Source: Endomicrobium sp. (GTDB taxonomy: Bacteria; Elusimicrobiota; Endomicrobiia; Endomicrobiales; Endomicrobiaceae). Taken from it: a stretch of DNA of 38,777 bases. The notes beneath the pieces were generated by a model. That model was given only the letters and a program-made list of their open reading frames with translations, made no database searches and was not told where the DNA came from. Of the stretch, positions 26,675-35,818 are shown piece after piece (position 1 is the first letter of the stretch; each line of letters starts with the position of its first letter). The stretch spans positions 1 to 38,777 of the forward strand of contig JAITOB010000012.1 in NCBI GenBank assembly GCA_031290155.1, given 5' to 3'. Made by a program: the position numbers and the translations under genes.

Positions 26675-27212
26675 ATGACAATATTTGAAAAGGGAATTAT
26701 AAACCCGTTTAGCCGGAATTTAGAACATGTGGAATGCTTGCCTTGGATGAATTATCAAAATTTCAAAATAAATTTGAGATTTATAACGCAGACATAACTA
26801 TAAATATGATTAGAGACGCTATAATCGCAAATTATCTCGGTTATGATTTGTTGAATATTGATAAACACGGTTTTGATGCAAAGAAAAGCAAATAAAATAA
26901 ATTCTTAGAAATAAAACAATGTTTTATTTCGAGTAAATCGTGGGTGGTACGTGGAATGATACAAATAAAGAGAAAGCGTTGGCATTTTCCGATGAGAAAT
27001 TGTTTACTGTCATTGGTATTTGGAAAGACACAAGCGATTTGCAGTTTATGGTTTTTGGACAACATCATAAATCAGGTCATTACTTGTATAAGTTGGTAGT
27101 TTACAGGAAAAGAGATAGCCGCTCAACGCAATCTATTCCTATACAAAAACTAATCAAAGATTATAAATTCAACGTTATTTGTCCACCTGATAAAAAAGGA
27201 TTTTGTTTATAA
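26675..27212 (+). pseudogene. Type II restriction endonuclease remnant
   Basis: ATG 26675 has a strong AAGGGAGGG (26665-26673). The product begins MTIFEKGIINPFSRNLEHVE, then shifts frame near 26738 to LALDELSKFQNKFEIYNADI and NYLGYDLLNIDKHGFDAKKSK, hits TAA at about 26893, continues in phase as NKFLEIKQCFISSKS, and shifts again near 26940 to GGTWNDTNKEKALAF, ending at 27212 with CPPDKKGFCL. GFDAKK followed by FLEIKQC looks like a PD-(D/E)XK nuclease core. With the methyltransferase remnant 48 nt downstream this is a dead R-M pair. Restored length would be about 178 residues. The open frame 26940-27212 alone is not a gene. Confidence 0.72.
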
Positions 27213-27259
27213 ACTGCTGATTAGCTATCAGAAGAATTTATCTAATGTTTTGAGCAAAA

Positions 27260-28265
27260 ATGAAACTAGAGAAATACAAAATATTTAATAAGTCTTGTTA
27301 TGGATTACAGGAAATAGCCAATCCGTCTATCGATGTATTGATAACAGATCCCCCCTTATGGAATTTCTTATCAAAATAATTATTGGGATAAGATTTACCT
27401 AGTAAGGAAATTTGGAAAAATTCTTTTGATGTATTAAGGTTTAGTATTTTCTTCTGTACGATTAATGCATCGTCTTATGGTAGATTTGGAGGACAGCGGT
27501 TTTATAATTAAAGATGTGCTTTTTGGTCATATCTAAATGGGACGTCTAAAAGCAGGGATGTCGCATTAGATATTGATAAAGAATTAAATGTAGAAAGTGA
27601 AATTGCGGGTGAGTATAATTATGTTCAAGGCTATAGAAAGAATAAGGTAAAAAATTATTATACTAATGGTGTAAAATATAAAAAAGATAATGTCTAAATT
27701 GGGAAGAAAATATAATGGGTGCAGATTAGGATTAAAACCTGCTTATGAACCGATAATCTTAATTCAAAAACCTATAAATAAAAATTTGACAGCAGTACAA
27801 AATATAATAAAATACGGAGTCGGGGGGGGGGATTAAATATAGAAAATACTCGAATACCTTATGCAAATGGTGAAACTGAGGTGGGACACAATCCGCATGC
27901 AAAGGGACGCGTCCCATCGAATATAATTAGAACGTAAGCATATTGTGATAGATTGATAAATTTTTTAGTTCCTAAAGTCAGACAAAATGCGGAATACTTC
28001 AATATTCATCCAACGTTAAAACCGGTTGAATTAATGGGTCATTTAGTAAAATTAGTATCTTTTGAAGACCAAATAATATCAGATCCTTTTTCTGGAAGTT
28101 GTAAACACGGGAGTCGCAAGCTTAAAAAATAAAAAATAATTTATTGGCTATGAACTTGATAGTAAATATTATGAAATCTGTGAGAGAAGAATGAAAAATG
28201 CTAATTGTGAATCATTAGGGGCAGCTTTTTTAGCGGCACTTGAATTTGTGGATTGTAAATTATGA
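27260..28265 (+). pseudogene. Beta-class DNA methyltransferase remnant of the R-M pair
   Basis: Starts at ATG 27260 (MKLEKYKIFNKSCYGLQEI). The catalytic motif DPPYG is broken by one extra C in the C6 run 27350-27355; the next frame carries on with YGISYQNNYWDK, and further shifts occur about 27390 and 27450. Later pieces read LMVDLEDSGFIIKDVLFW, GLKPAYEPIILIQKP, LNIENTRIPYANGE, HPTLKPVELMGHL and DPFSGS, then GYELDSKYYEICERRM. DPPY before FSGS is the order of beta-class N4-cytosine/N6-adenine methyltransferases. Many shifts and stops show it is dead. It contains the G10 tract listed separately. gatB begins 27 nt later. Confidence 0.8.
27822..27831 (+). repeat. G10 homopolymer inside the methyltransferase remnant
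   Basis: Ten consecutive G in an otherwise AT-rich segment, encoding four Gly codons where family members usually read GVGGLNI with two. The surrounding frame is kept across the tract. Long G runs in methyltransferase genes are classical slippage sites. Confidence 0.9.
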
Positions 28266-28292
28266 ATGTATTGAAATAAATAGGATAAAGCG

Positions 28293-29747
28293 ATGTTTGA
28301 ATATGAAACGACAATAGGACTTGAAGTCCATATGCAAATCAATACAAAATCAAAAATTTTCTGCGACTGTTCTACGCAGTTCGGTTCAGAGCCGAATTCC
28401 AATACATGCGTAATTTGCACTTCGCAGCCGGGAGCAATTCCGATATTAAATAAAAAAGCGGTTGAAGCTGTTATAAAAACAGGGCTTGCATTGGGGTTTA
28501 CCATAAATAAACGATGCGCTTTTGCAAGAAAACAGTATTTTTATCCCGATGTTCCCAAAAACTATCAAATAACGCAGTTTGAACCGTCGTTATGTTCAAA
28601 AGGAAAACTATCAATAATGATAGACGGGAAAGAAAAAATTGTAAATATAACAAGAATTCATCTTGAAGAAGATGCGGGAAAGCTCGTACATGAAATAGGC
28701 AGCAGAAAATTAGATTATTCTCTTCTTGATTTAAACAGAGCTGGCGTGGGGCTAATGGAACTTGTTACTGAACCAGAGCTTAGTTCCCCGCGGGAAGCTT
28801 TAGAATTTTTAAATGAACTTAAAAACATTGTTGAATATCTAGGTACTTCAGAGTGCAGTATGGAAGAAGGTAAAATGCGTTGTGATGTAAATGTAAGCAT
28901 ACGGCCCGCCGGGCAAGAAAAACTTGGTACAAGAGTTGAAATTAAAAATATGAATTCTATGTCCGGAGTTAGAGATGCGATATCTTATGAAGTTGAAAGG
29001 CAGAAAGAGGTTCTTGATTCCGGCGGCAAACTTATACAGGAAACAAGGCTTTGGGAAGCAGAAGAAAAAATAACAAAGTCAATGCGTTCAAAAGAGGGTG
29101 TTTTAGATTACAGATATTTCCCTGAACCGGATTTGGTTCCTTTTGATTTATCGGATTCTTTTGTTGAAAATCTACGTAAACAGCTGACCGAGCTGCCCAG
29201 AGCAAAAAAAACAAGATTTATAAAAGATTATGGTTTATCTGAATATGATGCAGATTATTTAACCTCTGTCAGAATGACTGCAGATTATTATGAAGATGCG
29301 CTGAATGCTTCAAAAGATAAAAATTTAGCCGGCAAGCTGCTTGCAAACTGGATTTCTACGGAATTAAGCGCAAAACTTCACGCTTCCAAAATATGTATCG
29401 CAGAATCTCCTGTTTCAAGTAAAAATTTGTCAAAGCTGGTTTCTCTTATTTTAGATGGAACTATTTCAGGAAAAATAGCAAAAACTATTTTTGAAGAAAT
29501 GTATGAAAAATCGACGGACCCGGAAATAATAGTAAAGGAAAAAGGTCTTACACAAATTTCTGGCGAGTTAGCTATTATAAAAATGTGCGAAGAAGCTATT
29601 ATTGAAAGTCCTAAAGCCGTTGCGGAATTTAAAGCAGGAAAAGAGAGAGCGGTTGGTGCAATTGTCGGCCTTATTATGAAAAAATCAAAAGGACAAGCAA
29701 ACCCCCAGCTGGTTAACAAAATCCTCCTGGAAAAATTAAAAATATAA
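28293..29747 (+). CDS. gatB: Glutamyl/aspartyl-tRNA amidotransferase subunit B
   Basis: Kinase/transamidase subunit that activates the mischarged aminoacyl-tRNA. The 484 residues show the GatB N-terminal signature [13 protein letters not shown], the zinc-site cysteines (CDCSTQFG, then CVICTSQPG), [27 protein letters not shown] and [11 protein letters not shown] in the catalytic cradle, and the C-terminal GatB/Yqey tail domain (about 330-484, [20 protein letters not shown]). ATG 28293 follows AGGAT (28281-28285). It was presumably once contiguous with gatA. Confidence 0.97.
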   Translation: MFEYETTIGLEVHMQINTKSKIFCDCSTQFGSEPNSNTCVICTSQPGAIPILNKKAVEAVIKTGLALGFTINKRCAFARKQYFYPDVPKNYQITQFEPSLCSKGKLSIMIDGKEKIVNITRIHLEEDAGKLVHEIGSRKLDYSLLDLNRAGVGLMELVTEPELSSPREALEFLNELKNIVEYLGTSECSMEEGKMRCDVNVSIRPAGQEKLGTRVEIKNMNSMSGVRDAISYEVERQKEVLDSGGKLIQETRLWEAEEKITKSMRSKEGVLDYRYFPEPDLVPFDLSDSFVENLRKQLTELPRAKKTRFIKDYGLSEYDADYLTSVRMTADYYEDALNASKDKNLAGKLLANWISTELSAKLHASKICIAESPVSSKNLSKLVSLILDGTISGKIAKTIFEEMYEKSTDPEIIVKEKGLTQISGELAIIKMCEEAIIESPKAVAEFKAGKERAVGAIVGLIMKKSKGQANPQLVNKILLEKLKI

Positions 29748-29803
29748 CGTATTTCGAAGTTTATTTAAGCATCTAAAGTTAATATCTTAAAAGAGGTAAA
29801 GCA

Positions 29804-30892
29804 GTGAAAATAGTTATAAAGGTAGGTACAAGCACGCTTACCGGTAAAGATGGTTTATTAAATATAAAATATATATCAGATTTTAGTGAAAATATTGTTA
29901 AACTCCAAAAAGATAAACATAAATTTTTAATTGTAAGTTCTGGAGCTATTTCTGCCGGGCGCTCCCGTTTAAACGTAAATATTAAGCCTATAACTTTAAG
30001 AGAAAAACAGGCATACGCCGCTGTCGGACAGCCTTTGGTTATGAATGCGTATTCCGATGCTTTTTTAAGACATGGAAAAATAGCCGCTCAAATTCTTCTT
30101 ACAAGATATGATTTTGAAAAAAGAGTTCAATATATAAATGTAAGAAATACATTGAATACTTTAATTGAAAATGATGTTATTCCTATAATAAATGAAAATG
30201 ATTCTGTAGCGGTTGAGGAAATTAATTTTGGAGACAATGACACTTTAGCTGCGTTGGTTGCCGCCGCTATAGGAGCAGACAAGCTGATTATTTTTACGGA
30301 TGTTGATGGCTTTTACGGCGGGCATTTATCTAAACCCCATATTATACCTGAAATTGAAACAGTTACGGAACAAATTGAAAGTTTTGCTAGTGTTAAATCT
30401 TCAAACGGAACGGGAACGGGCGGTATGAAAACAAAATTAATTGCTGCGAAAATAGCTGTTTCTTCCGGGATTGATACAATAATTACTAACGGGCAGAAAC
30501 TTAATTTATTAAAAGATATTGTTTCAGGTTGTCGGGCGGGAACTATTATTAAAGCCAAACAACGATATCTCAAAGCAAAAAAATCATGGATAGCTTTTAG
30601 TAAAAAATCAAAAGGGACAGTTTTTGTAGACACTAAAGCGGCTGATGTTTTAGTAAGTAGGGGAAAGAGCCTGCTTGCTGCAGGTATAAAAAAAGTTAAT
30701 GGCAATTTTAAAAGAGGCGATGCTGTAACTATTTCTAATATTGACACTAATAAAGATTTTGCAAGAGGTCTAATAAATTATGACAGCGAAACAGTTGAAA
30801 GGATAAAAGGCAGGAAAACTTCAGATATAAAAAAGATTGCAGATGTAGTTGAGGAAGAAGTTATACACTGCGATAACTTAGTTATACTATAA
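29804..30892 (+). CDS. proB: Glutamate 5-kinase
   Basis: Phosphorylates glutamate to gamma-glutamyl phosphate, the first step of proline synthesis. It starts at GTG 29804 behind AAGAGG (29791-29796). The amino-acid kinase domain (1-255) shows VIKVGTSTLTG, VSSGAISAG, INENDSVAVEEINFGDNDTLAA, FTDVDGFY and GTGTGGMKTKL. A C-terminal PUA domain (about 275-355, RGKSLLAAGIKKVNGNFKRGD) is present, as in long-form ProB. Length 362 is normal. No proA neighbour is visible; the next gene is convergent. Confidence 0.95.
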   Translation: MKIVIKVGTSTLTGKDGLLNIKYISDFSENIVKLQKDKHKFLIVSSGAISAGRSRLNVNIKPITLREKQAYAAVGQPLVMNAYSDAFLRHGKIAAQILLTRYDFEKRVQYINVRNTLNTLIENDVIPIINENDSVAVEEINFGDNDTLAALVAAAIGADKLIIFTDVDGFYGGHLSKPHIIPEIETVTEQIESFASVKSSNGTGTGGMKTKLIAAKIAVSSGIDTIITNGQKLNLLKDIVSGCRAGTIIKAKQRYLKAKKSWIAFSKKSKGTVFVDTKAADVLVSRGKSLLAAGIKKVNGNFKRGDAVTISNIDTNKDFARGLINYDSETVERIKGRKTSDIKKIADVVEEEVIHCDNLVIL

Positions 30893-30964
30893 CTGATAAG
30901 AATGTTTCAAAATAAACGGTAAAATAAATCGATAAATAATAAAAACAAATAGAAAATTTATATT

Positions 30965-31002
30965 AAGACAGTAAAAGATTATTATTACTTTGAATATGTC
31001 TT
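30965..31002. terminator. Possible bidirectional terminator between proB and pcrA
   Basis: In the 112-nt convergent gap, AAGACA (30965-30970) pairs with TGTCTT (30997-31002), and AAAG/CTTT pair inside. The stem is weak and the T tracts on either side are poor, so this is tentative. Confidence 0.2.
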
Positions 31003-31004
31003 TA

Positions 31005-33275
31005 TTAAAGCAATGTAAGATTCGCTATTCTTGCAAGCAGTTTTTCCCGTTGTCCGCTTTCAAATAAAATCATAAGTTTTAAATCATTTCCCGCACCGGT
31101 TTTTTCAATGATTTTTCCTTTTCCGAAAGTAGGATGTGAAATTAATACTCCTATTTTATATGGATTTGAATCTTCGTTCGGATTGTAAAGTGATTCATCT
31201 TTTGTTATTTCGTCGTAATTATAATCGCTGTTGTCTATATACGCTACCGTGGCTTTATATGTTTTTTTATTTGATTTAAAATTTTCTTCATTATTAAATT
31301 TTACTTTATTAAGTCCCGAATAGGTTTTAAAGTTTTGACTAAAGTTTTTGGAAAACTCGTCTTTAAATCCCGATTCTGCAATAAATCTTGACGGCATATT
31401 CCATTTTGTTTTGCCGTAAACCGTTCTTTCTGTAGACCAGCACAAATATAAATGCTTTTTTGCTCTTGTCATTCCAACATACATAAGTCTTCTTTCTTCC
31501 TCAAGTTCTTCAGGATTAAAAGCAGATTCTCCTATAGGAAATAATCCTTCTTCCAGACCGCATATAAAAACATTGTCAAATTCCAGCCCTTTAGCTAAGT
31601 GCAGAGTCATTAAAGTAACTTTTCCGTTTGATTCGTCAAGAGAATCTATGTCGCCTATTAAAGCAACCTGTGTTAAGTAGCCGGCAAGGGATTTATCCGG
31701 GGAACGTTTTTCAAAGTCGCTGGTCGCCGAAATCAGCTCTTTTATATTTTCTATTCTTGTGTGCGACTCAAAAGTATTTTCTGTTTCAAGTTCTTTTAAA
31801 TATCCAGAATGAATTATAACTTTTTTTGTTATTTCTTTGATGTAAATGTCATTTTTTAATTCAAAGAAAATTTTTATAAGCTGGCTAAAAGAATTTAAAG
31901 AAGCAGCCGCTCCCTTAGTTAAACCTACCTCGTTAGCAAAAGGTATGGCTTGCCAGAGAGAGATCCCTTTGCCGACTGCTAATTTTTCCAGCGTTTCTAT
32001 AGATGTTTTGCCTATGCCTCTCCTGGGAGTGTTTATAATTCTTTTAAAACTCACATTGTCGTTAGGATTATGTATAAGTTTTAAATAAGCAATAATATCT
32101 TTAATTTCTGCGCGGTCATAGAATCTTAACGTTCCTATAATGACATAAGGTATCCCGGATCTTCTAAAAGCGTCTTCAAATGTACGCGACTGCGCATTTG
32201 TTCTGTAAAAAACTGCAAAATCCGAAAGATTATATTTATTGTTGTGTTTGTTTGACCAAATTAAATCAACAACTTTTGCCGCTTCGTCATTTTCATTTTC
32301 AGCTTTTAAAATCTCTACAGATCCGTCATCAGGATTTTGAGTCCATAACTGTTTGCTGACCCTGGCATTATTATTTTTTACAACTTGGTGGGCTATTGAT
32401 AAAATTTTTGGAGTTGACCGGTAATTTTGTTCCAATTTAACAGATTTTGCTTCAGGGTAATCTTTTTTAAAATCTAAAATATTGTTTATATCAGCTCCTC
32501 TCCACGAATAAACCGACTGATCATCATCACCGACAACGCATATATTTTGATGCTTTCCCGCAAGTAATTTTACAAACATATACTGAGCGTGGTTTGTATC
32601 CTGGTATTCATCAACCATAATATATTTATATTTTTCCTGGTAACGTTTTAACAATTCAGGATATTGCTGCAGAGCTAAAACAGTCTGCATTATTAAATCT
32701 CCAAAATCCAAAACGCCTGCTCTTAGTAATTTTTTTTGATATAATTCATAAATTTTTGATATCGTAATATCTAAAAAATTCCCTGTATTCTCAGCTTCGG
32801 AAGCCATATCGTACGGTAAATTTAAATCGTCTTTTGCTCGGCTTATTTTATCCGCTATTGTCGGGATTTTAAATTTTTTCTCATCAATGTTTAATTCTGA
32901 TAAGCACTCTCTAATTACATTTTTTTGATCAGAAAAGTCGTATATTAAAAAGTCTGGATTTAAATTTATTTTTTGAGATTCAATACGCAGAAAATAGGCG
33001 CAGAACGAGTGAAATGTTGATATCCATACATTTTGTCCTGTCTGCGGAACCAAATCAATTACTCTTTTTTTCATTTCTGCAGCTGCTTTATTAGTAAATG
33101 TTACAGCTAGAATAGACCACGGCGCAACGCCTAGGGAAAGCAGATATGCAATTCTATGAGTAATAGCTCTGGTTTTGCCTGTTCCCGCTCCTGCAAAGAT
33201 TATCAAGGGACCTTCGGTGTAAAGCACAGCTTCTACTTGCGAAAGATTTAAATTTTTAGTTATTATTTCTTTCAT
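31005..33275 (-). CDS. pcrA: UvrD/PcrA-type ATP-dependent DNA helicase
   Basis: Superfamily 1A 3'-5' helicase for repair and clearing of replication roadblocks, 756 residues. The start at 33275 is chosen because AAGGA lies upstream and the product then begins MKEIITKNLNLSQVEAV; a longer in-frame start at 33338 adds unrelated sequence. Motifs: LNLSQ (Q motif region), Walker A AGAGTGKTRAITH, motif Ia TFTNKAA, Walker B DEYQDTNHAQ, motif III GDDDQSVYSWRGA, motif V TLHLAKGLEFDNVF and motif VI RRLMYVGMTRAKKHLYL. A C-terminal Tudor-like fold (SHPTFGKGKIIEKTG) as in PcrA is present. It is divergent from the nitroreductase gene. Confidence 0.96.
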   Translation of the reverse strand: MKEIITKNLNLSQVEAVLYTEGPLIIFAGAGTGKTRAITHRIAYLLSLGVAPWSILAVTFTNKAAAEMKKRVIDLVPQTGQNVWISTFHSFCAYFLRIESQKINLNPDFLIYDFSDQKNVIRECLSELNIDEKKFKIPTIADKISRAKDDLNLPYDMASEAENTGNFLDITISKIYELYQKKLLRAGVLDFGDLIMQTVLALQQYPELLKRYQEKYKYIMVDEYQDTNHAQYMFVKLLAGKHQNICVVGDDDQSVYSWRGADINNILDFKKDYPEAKSVKLEQNYRSTPKILSIAHQVVKNNNARVSKQLWTQNPDDGSVEILKAENENDEAAKVVDLIWSNKHNNKYNLSDFAVFYRTNAQSRTFEDAFRRSGIPYVIIGTLRFYDRAEIKDIIAYLKLIHNPNDNVSFKRIINTPRRGIGKTSIETLEKLAVGKGISLWQAIPFANEVGLTKGAAASLNSFSQLIKIFFELKNDIYIKEITKKVIIHSGYLKELETENTFESHTRIENIKELISATSDFEKRSPDKSLAGYLTQVALIGDIDSLDESNGKVTLMTLHLAKGLEFDNVFICGLEEGLFPIGESAFNPEELEEERRLMYVGMTRAKKHLYLCWSTERTVYGKTKWNMPSRFIAESGFKDEFSKNFSQNFKTYSGLNKVKFNNEENFKSNKKTYKATVAYIDNSDYNYDEITKDESLYNPNEDSNPYKIGVLISHPTFGKGKIIEKTGAGNDLKLMILFESGQREKLLARIANLTLL

Positions 33276-33436
33276 TGGTTGTATCCTTGTAAATAAGATG
33301 CTATACTTGCCATATTGCTTATAAGATTTACAATACAAATGTAATAAAATATATAAGCAAGCGCAATATGCGAGGCATCTTTTAATTAACGCTGTTGAAA
33401 ATTATTGACCAACTAAATTAGTTTACCAGAAAAAAT

Positions 33437-33465
33437 ATTATACCATATCTATATTTTGGTATAAT
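33437..33465. promoter_or_regulatory. Divergent extended -10 promoters in a perfect palindrome
   Basis: ATTATACCA (33437-33445) and TGGTATAAT (33457-33465) are a 9-bp inverted repeat with an 11-nt centre. Each arm read outwards is TGG-TATAAT, a perfect extended -10 (TGnTATAAT). The plus-strand box would start RNA near 33472 towards nitroreductase-argS, the minus-strand box near 33430 towards pcrA. No good -35 is seen, as extended -10 promoters allow. The symmetry could also be an operator. The remaining 33276-33577 intergenic DNA shows only the AAAGGAGG ribosome site (33560-33567). Confidence 0.6.
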
Positions 33466-33577
33466 TCTAAACAGCGCCGATGCTTGGCAGCGGACAGACA
33501 GGTATTTAGAATTTGACAATAATTAAGTAGTCAGCGAAGGTATTATTCTTAAGTAAGTTAAAGGAGGAAACGGGAAA

Positions 33578-34078
33578 ATGGATATTTTATTTGAAAGAAA
33601 AAGCGTTCGTAAGTATACAGGAGAAGATGTTAAACAAGAAGATTTAAATTATATCTTACGCTCGGCAATGTCTGCTCCCACGGCAAGAAATACGAGATGT
33701 TACTCTTTTATAGTTGTAAAAAGTAAAGAAACACACAGGAAAATAGCAGAAGCTCATAAAACTGCGCAGATGATTTTACAAGCTCCTTTGGCGATTTTGG
33801 TTGTAGGCGATCAAAATATTGCTTACGGAGGATATTTATCGCAGGATTGTGCGGCGGCTACCCAAAATATCCTTCTTGCGGCTACCGCAAAAGGTTACGG
33901 GTCAGTTTGGTGCGGCATTTACTCAAACGAAGAAAGATCAAAAGCCGTAGAAAAACTTTTCAATCTTCCTGAAAACATAAAAGCTTTTTCTATAGTTGTT
34001 ATAGGGAAATCGGCTGGAGATCCGCCCCCAAAAAATGGCTGGCAGCCGGAAAAGATTAAATATGAAGCTTGGAAATGA
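33578..34078 (+). CDS. Nitroreductase-family FMN oxidoreductase
   Basis: 166-residue compact member of the flavin nitroreductase fold, normally a homodimer using NAD(P)H. It begins with the diagnostic ERKSVRKYTGEDV and has SAPTARNTRCYSFIVV (FMN phosphate contact region) and a C-terminal VVIGKSAGDPPPKNGW. DCAAATQNILLAATAKGYGSVW is the conserved central helix. ATG 33578 follows AAAGGAGG (33560-33567), the strongest ribosome site in the region. The stop overlaps the argS start (ATGA). The physiological substrate cannot be told; quinones, nitro compounds or flavins are all possible. Confidence 0.93.
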   Translation: MDILFERKSVRKYTGEDVKQEDLNYILRSAMSAPTARNTRCYSFIVVKSKETHRKIAEAHKTAQMILQAPLAILVVGDQNIAYGGYLSQDCAAATQNILLAATAKGYGSVWCGIYSNEERSKAVEKLFNLPENIKAFSIVVIGKSAGDPPPKNGWQPEKIKYEAWK

Positions 34079-35733
34079 TAAAACAACGTATAGCCAATAG
34101 CTTAAATAATATAATTATAAAATATTTACAAGCCAAAAATATAACGGACAAATTAAGTTTTAGCATTGAAATTCCGCCTAAAAATATTGATGCTGATTTT
34201 GCTTTCAATGCTGCTATGCTTATAGCGAGAAAAATTAAAACGAATCCAAAAACTGTCGCGCAGGAGCTTATATATCTTATTATTAAGGATATTCCCGAAC
34301 TTATAGAAAAAGCCGCCATAGCCGGAGCCGGTTTTATTAATTTAACTGTTAAAAATCAAGTCCTTTATAAAGAGCTTGAAATAATTCTTAAAGAAAAAAA
34401 TAAATACGGCGGGTTAACTAAAAATAATAAAGAAAAAATTATAGTGGAGTTTGTATCTGCAAATCCTACAGGACCTTTGCATATAGGGCATGGACGCGGC
34501 GCTGCGATAGGCGATTCTCTTGCAAGAATATTAAAATATTTGGGATATAATGTTACAAAAGAATATTATTTAAATGATGTTGGAAACCAAATATTTATTT
34601 TGGCAAAATCTGTTGAAATTCGTTACAGACAGCTGAAAGGGGAAAAAATTGACCTGCCTCAAGACCACTACCAAGGCGGATATATTATTGATATTGCAAA
34701 ACGTCTATTTGTTGAAGATAGAAATATTAATGGAATAGATTTTAAATGCGAGGCTGTAAAAGATATTTTAAAAACAATAGAAGATGATTTAAGAGATTTT
34801 GGCGTAGAATTTGACAGCTGGTTTTCGGAAAAGGATATAGCCGTTAGTGGCGGTGAAAACGGTATGACTGAAGTTGATAAGGCATGCGAATATTTACTTG
34901 CAGAAGGCGGCGCTTATAAAAAAGACGGCGCATTATGGCTTGCTTCCACAAAGTTCGGCGATGATAAAGACAGAGTTTTAAAAAGAAGCGACGGAAGATA
35001 CACTTATCTTGCTTCAGATACAGCATACCACAAAAATAAATTTGAAAGAGGTTTTTCAAAACTTATTAATCTTTGGGGGGCTGATCATCACGGTTATGTT
35101 GCAAGAATAAAACTCTGCATGCAAATGTTGGGTTTTAGTAAAGAAACGTTAAACATTATTCTTTATCAGCTTGTTTCGCTTGTAAGGTGCGGGCAGTCTT
35201 TGGCTATGTCGACGCGCTCAGGAGAATTTATAACGTTAAAAGAAGTATTAGATGAAGTCGGGAAAGACGCATGTAGATTTTTCTTTTTACTGCGCGCTCC
35301 GGATTCTCATCTTGAATTTGATTTAGAGCTTGCCAAGAAAAAGTCTGTTGAAAATCCTGTCTTCTATATTCAATATGTCAATGCAAGATGTAATTCTATT
35401 ATTAAAGAGAGCAGTAACAGAAACGGCATAATTAAAGATATTGAAAATGTAAAATTTGATTTGCTTAATACTAAAGAAGAAAGAGATTTAATAAAACAGC
35501 TTGCAGCATTCTGCGATACTCTTAGTATAGCTGAAAAAACAATGAGTCCGCATCATTTTACATCATATTTAATAGAACTTGCCGATAAATATCATAAATT
35601 TTATGAACGCCGCCGGGTTTTAACTGATGATATAAATCTTACTTCAGCAAGACTAAAACTTATTGAAGGCGTTATGGTGATAATTCAAAACGGGCTGAGT
35701 CTTCTAGGCGTTTCCGTTCCTGATAAAATGTAA
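34075..35733 (+). CDS. argS: Arginyl-tRNA synthetase
   Basis: Class I synthetase, 552 residues. ATG 34075 overlaps the nitroreductase stop; an in-frame TTG at 34069 adds two residues only. The N-terminal Arg-tRNA synthetase domain (1-90) is followed by the ATP-binding ANPTGPLHIGHGRGAAIGD, with intact HIGH. The second class I signature reads AMSTRSGEFITL where KMSKS-like motifs usually start with Lys; ArgRS enzymes often have relaxed versions. The C-terminal DALR anticodon domain (about 440-552) is present. The frame is intact. Beyond its stop the window turns into pseudogenes. Confidence 0.95.
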   Translation: MIKQRIANSLNNIIIKYLQAKNITDKLSFSIEIPPKNIDADFAFNAAMLIARKIKTNPKTVAQELIYLIIKDIPELIEKAAIAGAGFINLTVKNQVLYKELEIILKEKNKYGGLTKNNKEKIIVEFVSANPTGPLHIGHGRGAAIGDSLARILKYLGYNVTKEYYLNDVGNQIFILAKSVEIRYRQLKGEKIDLPQDHYQGGYIIDIAKRLFVEDRNINGIDFKCEAVKDILKTIEDDLRDFGVEFDSWFSEKDIAVSGGENGMTEVDKACEYLLAEGGAYKKDGALWLASTKFGDDKDRVLKRSDGRYTYLASDTAYHKNKFERGFSKLINLWGADHHGYVARIKLCMQMLGFSKETLNIILYQLVSLVRCGQSLAMSTRSGEFITLKEVLDEVGKDACRFFFLLRAPDSHLEFDLELAKKKSVENPVFYIQYVNARCNSIIKESSNRNGIIKDIENVKFDLLNTKEERDLIKQLAAFCDTLSIAEKTMSPHHFTSYLIELADKYHKFYERRRVLTDDINLTSARLKLIEGVMVIIQNGLSLLGVSVPDKM

Positions 35734-35818
35734 CAAAATACAAAAAATGAAACTGGAAAGCAAGGCTTAAATTCTGTATTTATTTTAAAAATTTTAATTA
35801 ATTTATATGTGTTTATTA

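Noticed and set aside
26940-27212. Independent 90-residue gene
   Set aside because: It continues the endonuclease remnant after a frameshift and has no proper start.
35736-35781. Inverted repeat AAATACA/TGTATTT after argS as a terminator
   Set aside because: 7-bp AT-only stem with a loop of over 30 nt; too weak to call.
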